The notes under the pieces are model-generated. The model was given only the letters and a program-made list of their open reading frames with translations. It searched no databases and was not told where the DNA came from. DNA of 64,000 nt from Cloacibacterium sp. TD35 (GTDB taxonomy: Bacteria; Bacteroidota; Bacteroidia; Flavobacteriales; Weeksellaceae): positions 688,001 to 752,000 of the forward strand of contig NZ_CP104850.1 in NCBI RefSeq assembly GCF_028864635.1. Reading direction: 5' to 3'. Shown piece after piece: positions 59,259 to 64,000 of this stretch (position 1 is the stretch's first letter; each line of letters begins with the position of its first letter). Made by a program: the position numbers and the translations under genes.

Positions 59259-59370
59259 TACATCTGTTTTCAGATGTTTTTTTATAGCACAAATTAAAGA
59301 TTTTAAGATGAGATGTGCAAACTACATATTTGTAGTTTGCATGTCTATATGTCTATGATTTTTGTCATAG
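59259..59370. promoter_or_regulatory. Leader region with three perfect hairpins upstream of the exported-protein gene
   Basis: Within 112 bp there are three perfect stem-loops: ACATCTG/CAGATGT (59259-59276) followed by seven T on the plus strand, TGCAAACTACA/TGTAGTTTGCA (59316-59341) with a TATT loop, and CTATGA/TCATAG (59353-59370). They lie upstream of the minus-strand gene, so they could be operators, leader-RNA structures or remains of a mobile cassette end. The first could also act as a plus-strand terminator. Confidence 0.6.
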
Positions 59371-59388
59371 AATGTGATATCGGGGTAC

Positions 59389-59475
59389 GTAATTGATGGT
59401 ACTTTTCCGAGTCTGATTCGAAGGAAACACGAACAAACCACGAGCAAACCACGAGCAAGACTCCTAAAAGACTGC
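59389..59475. repeat. Direct-repeat copy 2 without the left inverted arm
   Basis: Second copy of the 87-bp repeat, 1558 bp after the first. It contains the right-hand 11-bp units ACGAACAAACC, ACGAGCAAACC, ACGAGCAAGAC. The sequence before it (ending GGGGTAC) shows no trace of the left arm present in copy 1. The two copies bracket the exported-protein gene together with its leader. Confidence 0.85.
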
Positions 59476-59536
59476 TTTTTGAGTGCTACTTACTTGGTGA
59501 AATTTTTATCAAGAAAAAAGAAAATGCACCCAACAA

Positions 59537-59562
59537 AAAACCCCAACTTGCGCTGAGGTTTT
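59537..59562 (-). terminator. Intrinsic terminator after the EF-G-like gene
   Basis: Minus strand AAAACCTCA / TGGGGTTTT stem (one G-U pair) with an 8-nt loop, followed by two more T. Confidence 0.65.
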
Positions 59563-59584
59563 CTTCGAAATTATATTAGAAAAA

Positions 59585-61711
59585 CTATGCTTCTACTTTT
59601 TCAGCAGCATGTTTTTTCACGAGGTCTTGTTGTACATTGGCAGGAACCAATTGGTAGTCACTAAATTTCATTGAGAATTTTGCTCTACCTCCTGTTAATG
59701 AACGTAGTGTAGAACCGTAATCGTTCATTTCAGCCAATGGAACTTCGGCCATAATTTTTTGATAATGACCTTCGCTATCCATACCAGAAATCATGGCACG
59801 TCTGGTTTGTAAATCTCCCATTACATCACCAGTACATTCGTCTGGAGCTAGAATTTCTACATGATACATAGGTTCTAGCAATTGAGGATGCGCATTGTGG
59901 AACGCTTCTTTAAACGCGCCAGAAGCTGCCAATTGGAAAGAAATATCATTAGAGTCTACACTGTGCATTTTTCCGTCATATACAGAAACTCTGATGTTTT
60001 GGCAGTGTGAACCAGTTAATGGACCTTCTTTTAACTGTTGCATAATTCCTTTTTTAATTGCGCCGATGTATCGAGAATCTATCGCTCCACCTACGATACA
60101 CCAGTAGAATGCAAATTTTCCGCCCCAAGGTAAATCTTCGAATTCTTTGCTTCTAATGTTTACACCTTCTGGTTCTGGCATTCCTTCGTAGTAGTTTTCT
60201 ACTCTCATGTGAATTTCACCAAATTGTCCAGCTCCACCAGATTGTTTTTTGTGTCTGTAATCTGCTTCTGCTTTTCCAGTGATGGTTTCGCGGTAAGAAA
60301 TTTTAGGATTTTTCATTTCCATTTTTACTCCGAAATCTTTTTCGAGACGATATTTTACCAAGTCTAGGTGCAACTGACCTTGTCCTCCTAAAATGGCTTC
60401 GTGAGTATCATGGTCTATTTCTACTTTTAATGTAGGATCTTCTTCTTTAAGTTTATTAAGTGCAGCAAAAAGTTTTTCGGTTTCTGCTGTATTTTCTACG
60501 AAAACAGCTTTTCTAAGTCTGCTTTCTGGGAATTTCATAGATTCTATTTTTCTATCAGTCCCTTTAGAATTAAGGGTATTGTTAGAATGTCCGCTTTTAA
60601 GTTTTACGGTAACGCCCAGGTCACCAGCAACTAATTTATCTACGGCGGTTCTCTCTTTTCCTTCTGCTACGAAAATTTGAGAAATTCTTTCGAGTTCACC
60701 ATTATTGGCATTGATGAGTTCATCACCTGGTTTTATTTCACCAGAGAATACTTTGAAATAAGAAACTACACCAACTTGCGGTTCAGATTGAGTTTTGTAT
60801 ATGAAAATAGTGGTTTTGTCTGCAGAATTACAAGTTAAAACTTCTCCATTTTCTAGTTTGCTACCAAAACGGTCAGCTGGAGATGGAGCGATATCATCTA
60901 TAAATCCCATAATTCTACCAGAACCCATATCTTTAGCACCAGATGCTACAAATACTGGGAAGAAATCATGTTTAGCTAGACCGATGGTTAAGCCTTTTGC
61001 TAATTCTTCTTCAGAAAGATTTCCTTCTTCGAAATATTTTTCCATTAATCCTTCTTCGTTTTCGGCAGCCATTTCTACTAGTGCATTGTGCATTTCATTG
61101 GCTCTAGCCATTTCAGATTCAGGGATTGGTTTTTTCTCTGGTTTTCCACCAGTTGCAGGAAACTCATACATTACCATTCTTAAGGCATCCACAATTTGGT
61201 TAAAACCATCACCAGAATTAAGTGGATATTGAATAGGAATAACTTTGCTTCCAAATCTATTTTTAAGTTGTTCTAGAGTAGTATCATAATCAGCTTTTAG
61301 GTGATCCATCTGATTAATCACGAAAATAGCAGGGGTTTGATAATCTTCTACATATTCCCAAACCAATTCAGTTCCTACTTCTACACCAGCAGAAGCATTT
61401 ACCATAATAAGTGCGGTATCTGCTACTTTTAAGTTGGCAATAACTTCACCTACGAAATCGTCAAAACCAGGGGTATCTAAAATGTTGATTTTATTTTTTT
61501 TCCAATTCACGAACATTTGATGTGAGAAAATCGTGTTTTCGCGTTCGTGTTCTAGGTCGGTATTGTCGGAAACGGTGTTGTGTTGTTCTACAGTTCCTCT
61601 TCTTTTGATAGCTCCACCTTCGTAGAGCATGGTTTCTATAAATGTAGTTTTACCGCTTCCTGAATGCCCGAGTAAAACTACGTTACGGAGGTCTTTAGTG
61701 TTAGTGCTCAT
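59585..61711 (-). CDS. EF-G-like translational GTPase (non-canonical, FusA2 type)
   Basis: 708 residues with all EF-G domains: GTPase (1 to ~280), domain II, and domains III-V with the EF-G IV/V signatures (SYRETITGKAEADYRHKKQSGGAGQFGEIHMRVE, and VMGDLQTRRAMISGMD). G1 is GHSGSGKTT at 15-23 and G4 is INQMD where canonical EF-G has NKMD. G3 is DTPGFDDF, with Phe83 where EF-G/EF-Tu keep the catalytic His of DTPGHVDF. Domain IV GGA tip is kept. This matches the second EF-G class found in Thermus and mycobacteria, whose exact role is unsettled; canonical fusA is presumably in the str operon elsewhere. Confidence 0.92.
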   Translation of the reverse strand: MSTNTKDLRNVVLLGHSGSGKTTFIETMLYEGGAIKRRGTVEQHNTVSDNTDLEHERENTIFSHQMFVNWKKNKINILDTPGFDDFVGEVIANLKVADTALIMVNASAGVEVGTELVWEYVEDYQTPAIFVINQMDHLKADYDTTLEQLKNRFGSKVIPIQYPLNSGDGFNQIVDALRMVMYEFPATGGKPEKKPIPESEMARANEMHNALVEMAAENEEGLMEKYFEEGNLSEEELAKGLTIGLAKHDFFPVFVASGAKDMGSGRIMGFIDDIAPSPADRFGSKLENGEVLTCNSADKTTIFIYKTQSEPQVGVVSYFKVFSGEIKPGDELINANNGELERISQIFVAEGKERTAVDKLVAGDLGVTVKLKSGHSNNTLNSKGTDRKIESMKFPESRLRKAVFVENTAETEKLFAALNKLKEEDPTLKVEIDHDTHEAILGGQGQLHLDLVKYRLEKDFGVKMEMKNPKISYRETITGKAEADYRHKKQSGGAGQFGEIHMRVENYYEGMPEPEGVNIRSKEFEDLPWGGKFAFYWCIVGGAIDSRYIGAIKKGIMQQLKEGPLTGSHCQNIRVSVYDGKMHSVDSNDISFQLAASGAFKEAFHNAHPQLLEPMYHVEILAPDECTGDVMGDLQTRRAMISGMDSEGHYQKIMAEVPLAEMNDYGSTLRSLTGGRAKFSMKFSDYQLVPANVQQDLVKKHAAEKVEA

Positions 61712-61924
61712 ATCTTTTGATATTTTAAAATTATTTTCATCTATAATGTCTGATTTTTATTAAAATTCAGACGGAATGCACAATGCAATTCCTTATGAGG
61801 CGAAAATTTTTAAAATCAAGAATGTCTTAAAAGGCACTTTGAATGTAAAAATTTAGGTTATTAAAATTACAAAAGATTTTAATACAATGTAAATTTTGTA
61901 ACATGATTTTTGAAAGGTTGAGAA

Positions 61925-62018
61925 TTGCTGGGTGATGGAAGTTGGGTGCAAGGTGTTTAAATAAGGAAAATATATTTTCAAGAAAACATCCATCACCCAT
62001 CTTCTAACTTCCAGCAAA
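61925..62018. repeat. Degenerate heptad repeat cluster with inverted arms (copy C)
   Basis: Left arm in heptads from TTGCTGG: GCTGGGT, GATGGAA, GTTGGGT, GCAAGGT (61927-61954). Right arm: CATCCAT, CACCCAT, CTTCTAA, CTTCCAG (61987-62014, approximate phase) then CAA. GGGTGATGG (61930-61938) pairs with CCATCACCC (61990-61998), and GGAAGTT with AACTTCC (62006-62012). Located in a 340-bp gap that otherwise is AT-rich with nothing recognisable. Confidence 0.6.
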
Positions 62019-62051
62019 ATTTTACTACTTTTATCAAAATTTTTAAAGAAA

Positions 62052-63452
62052 ATGGTTTTAAGTAGAATTTGGAGCGCATTTATTATTGTGGCCATTGTAG
62101 TGGCAAGTATTAAATATTTATTTAGCGATAACTACAAAGCAATTTATAATGATTTGGTGGTAGGAAAAAGTGGAGACACGGTTCAAATTGCCAAAGTTCC
62201 TGTTCAAAAACTTTCTGCGGAAATACAGAAATCTTTAACCGAAAATCCAGACACAGAAATTGCGAGAATTAATTACAAGAAAGATTCTATCAATCAAGTG
62301 GCAGTGTATAGAGTTCAAAAAGCAGATGGTGTAATCTCTACTAGTAAAACTGCGGTAGAAATTTCCCTTGGTTTAATAGGAATTATGACGCTTTTTATGG
62401 GTTTTATGAGCATCGCCGAAAAAGCAGGAGGAATCAATTTTCTTTCAAGAATGATACAGCCGTTTTTCTCAAAATTATTCCCAGAAATTCCGAAAAATCA
62501 CCCTTCTTTCGGTCACATGACGCTTAATTTCGCAGCTAATTTATTAGGATTAGATAATGCTGCAACGCCTTTTGGTTTAAAAGCTATGGAAAGTTTACAA
62601 ACCTTAAACCCTGATAAAGACAAAGCTTCTAATGCACAAATTATGTTTCTGTGTCTTCACGCAAGTGGATTAACGCTGATTCCGGTTTCCATTATTGCGA
62701 TTAGAGCTTCCATGAATTCTGCAACGCCTACAGATATTTTCTTGCCGACTTTAATTGCTACTTTTTGTGCAACCATGGCTGCGATGATTATTGTTTCCAT
62801 CAAACAAAAAATAAATCTTTTTCAACCTACACTTTTGGCTTTCGTGGGGGGAGTTTCGGCACTCATTGCATTGTTGGTTTGGTTTTTAGTAAGATTGAGC
62901 AAAGAAGAATTAGATGATGTAAGTAAGTTGATTAGTAACGGAATGATTCTGTTGATTTTCTTTGCAATTATCGCAGGAGCTGTTTACAAAAAAATCAATG
63001 TTTTCGATGCATTTATAGATGGTGCAAAAGAAGGTTTCCATGTCTGTGTGAAAATTATTCCGTATTTGGTAGGAATGCTGATTGCGATTTCATTACTAAG
63101 AACTTCTGGTGTTTTTGATGTGATTATAGACGGAATGAAATGGTTTGCCCAAATTGCTAATTTAGATACCCGATTTGTAGACGGTTTACCAACGGCTTTA
63201 ATCAAACCGCTTTCTGGTTCTGGAGCAAGAGGAATGATGGTAGACACAATGAATGTTTTCGGGGTAGATTCTTTCCCTGCGAGACTTTCTGGGATTCTAC
63301 AGGGTAGTTCAGATACTACTTTTTATGTAATTGCAGTGTATTTTGGAGCTGTTGGAATTAAAAATACTCGTTACACAGTTGGCGCGATGCTTTTGGCAGA
63401 TTTGGTAGGAATTGTGGTTTCTATTTTGATGGCGTATTTGTTTTTTGGGTAG
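62052..63452 (+). CDS. Nucleoside-recognition/SpmA-SpmB fusion membrane protein
   Basis: 466 residues with about 11 hydrophobic segments. After an N-terminal helix and ~90-residue periplasmic-type segment, the first Gate domain (SIAEKAGGINFLSRMIQPFFSKLFPEIPKNHPSFGHMTLNFAANLLGLDNAATPFGLKAM) matches SpmA. The second, DAFIDGAKEGFHVCVKIIPYLVGMLIAI through LPTALIKPLSGSGARGMMVDTM, matches SpmB. Bacillus has these as two genes for spore-core dehydration, and related gate domains occur in nucleoside and ferrous-iron transporters. Here the fusion is in a non-sporulating lineage, so the cargo is unknown. Single gene with a terminator downstream. Confidence 0.9.
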   Translation: MVLSRIWSAFIIVAIVVASIKYLFSDNYKAIYNDLVVGKSGDTVQIAKVPVQKLSAEIQKSLTENPDTEIARINYKKDSINQVAVYRVQKADGVISTSKTAVEISLGLIGIMTLFMGFMSIAEKAGGINFLSRMIQPFFSKLFPEIPKNHPSFGHMTLNFAANLLGLDNAATPFGLKAMESLQTLNPDKDKASNAQIMFLCLHASGLTLIPVSIIAIRASMNSATPTDIFLPTLIATFCATMAAMIIVSIKQKINLFQPTLLAFVGGVSALIALLVWFLVRLSKEELDDVSKLISNGMILLIFFAIIAGAVYKKINVFDAFIDGAKEGFHVCVKIIPYLVGMLIAISLLRTSGVFDVIIDGMKWFAQIANLDTRFVDGLPTALIKPLSGSGARGMMVDTMNVFGVDSFPARLSGILQGSSDTTFYVIAVYFGAVGIKNTRYTVGAMLLADLVGIVVSILMAYLFFG

Positions 63453-63477
63453 TATTTTTTCTAAATAAATGAACAAG

Positions 63478-63501
63478 AGAAGCAGAAATGCTTCTTTTTT
63501 T
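63478..63501 (+). terminator. Intrinsic terminator after the SpmA/B-type gene
   Basis: Stem AGAAGCA / TGCTTCT with a GAAA tetraloop and T-run. Confidence 0.85.
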
Positions 63502-63548
63502 GTAACAAAAACCACCAATCTTCGTCTAATTGAGAAACTTTTCATCTT

Positions 63549-64000
63549 ATGAAAAAAATATTTTCACTCGTATTGCTATCAGCATTTTCTTTAGGGTTTT
63601 CTCAAAAGAAATGGAGTTTACAAGAATGTGTAGATTATGCGGTTAAAAATAATTTACAAGTTATTAGCAATCAATATAATGCAGATATTCAGTCTAAAAA
63701 TTTAGACATTTCAAAAAGACAAAAATTGCCTTCAGTTTCGGGTAGTTTTAACAATAATATGAGCTTTGGAACCACACAAGGCTTTCAAGGAAGTATCGGT
63801 AGAAATGATAATTTCAATAATAGTGCCTCAGTAGGCGCAAACATGCTGATGTATAATAACGGAAGACTGCAAAAATCTGCCGAAAAATCTCAGTATGATT
63901 TAGAAGCGAGTATGCTAGACGCAGAGCGCGTAAAAAACGATATTTCACTGCAAATTGCACAGCAATATTTACAAGTTCTGCTGAATAAAGAGGTAAAAAA
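63549..64000 (+). CDS. TolC-family outer-membrane efflux protein, N-terminal part cut by window edge
   Basis: About 150 residues before the right edge. MKKIFSLVLLSAFSLGFSQ is a signal peptide. Then KKWSLQECVDYAVKNNLQVISNQYNADIQSKNLDISKRQKLPSVSGSFNNNMSFG and, further on, SASVGANMLMYNNGRLQKSAEKSQYDLEASMLDAERVKNDISLQIAQQYLQVLLNKE form the first helical hairpin and strand pair of TolC/OprM-type trimers. These exit ducts serve RND or ABC efflux; adaptor and pump genes would be expected to the right. The true C-terminus is outside the window. Confidence 0.93.
   Translation, partial: MKKIFSLVLLSAFSLGFSQKKWSLQECVDYAVKNNLQVISNQYNADIQSKNLDISKRQKLPSVSGSFNNNMSFGTTQGFQGSIGRNDNFNNSASVGANMLMYNNGRLQKSAEKSQYDLEASMLDAERVKNDISLQIAQQYLQVLLNKEVK

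Noticed and set aside
1-64000. tRNA, rRNA, CRISPR array, insertion sequence or prophage
   Set aside because: No cloverleaf-bearing gap, no regularly spaced repeat-spacer array, no transposase, integrase or phage structural gene was found.

Overview
The window looks like a chromosomal segment of a low-GC member of the Bacteroidota, class Flavobacteriia, most likely close to Chryseobacterium/Cloacibacterium (Weeksellaceae). Evidence: a MurF-alanine racemase fusion, a SprE/PorW-type lipoprotein of the type IX secretion system, GLPGLI, 2TM, DUF3078 and S46-peptidase families, and repeated use of the Bacteroidota -7 promoter word TAnnTTTG in place of a Shine-Dalgarno-led architecture. I see no rRNA, tRNA, CRISPR array, prophage or transposase. 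The genus is inferred, not proven.

Layout. 1-8684: envelope and translation genes (rsmI partial, MurC-like ligase, tdk, murF-alr, patatin/BamA-type protein, ybeY). 8685-13671: origin-proximal signals: two identical perfect parS palindromes flank mnmG, and a 660-bp very AT-rich gap with DnaA-box-like sequences lies between pgk and rpiB. 13672-19973: all-plus run (rpiB, rnr, LysE-type exporter, ldcA, yraN, SDR, tsaB). 20016-27234: all-minus run (sprE, maf, kdsC-like, DUF2520, GT9, sufE, GT4, small membrane protein). 27395-33143: clpC, an OMP, mnmA and a hydrolase-like protein. 33146-36478: a frameshifted small lipoprotein, then a five-gene operon built around a LytS-type kinase, a LytTR regulator and four 2TM modules. 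36603-46136: single genes and short operons (GyrI-like, GLPGLI, DinB, DUF885, nth, bcp, GNAT, Ca2+/H+ antiporter, YdeI-like, DPP7-type S46 peptidase). 46376-57621: two tandem SemiSWEETs, hflX, alkD-like, DUF6122, truncated globin, YkgJ, gdhA, dprA, rhomboid, DUF3078, DUF4382, comM. 57622-59584: an exported Thr/Asn-rich protein between direct repeats. 59585-64000: EF-G-like GTPase, SpmA/B-type membrane protein, start of a TolC-type protein.

Most genes are housekeeping. The most informative material is non-coding: parS pair plus possible oriC; three intergenic clusters of degenerate seven-base repeats arranged as inverted arms; an 87-bp direct repeat flanking the surface-protein gene, one copy with a 22-bp inverted arm; and TAnnTTTG placed exactly four bases before ATG at four genes, suggesting leaderless mRNAs. 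Coding oddities include an endonuclease III without its Fe-S cysteines, an EF-G-like GTPase with Phe at the catalytic His position, and a homopolymer frameshift in a small lipoprotein.
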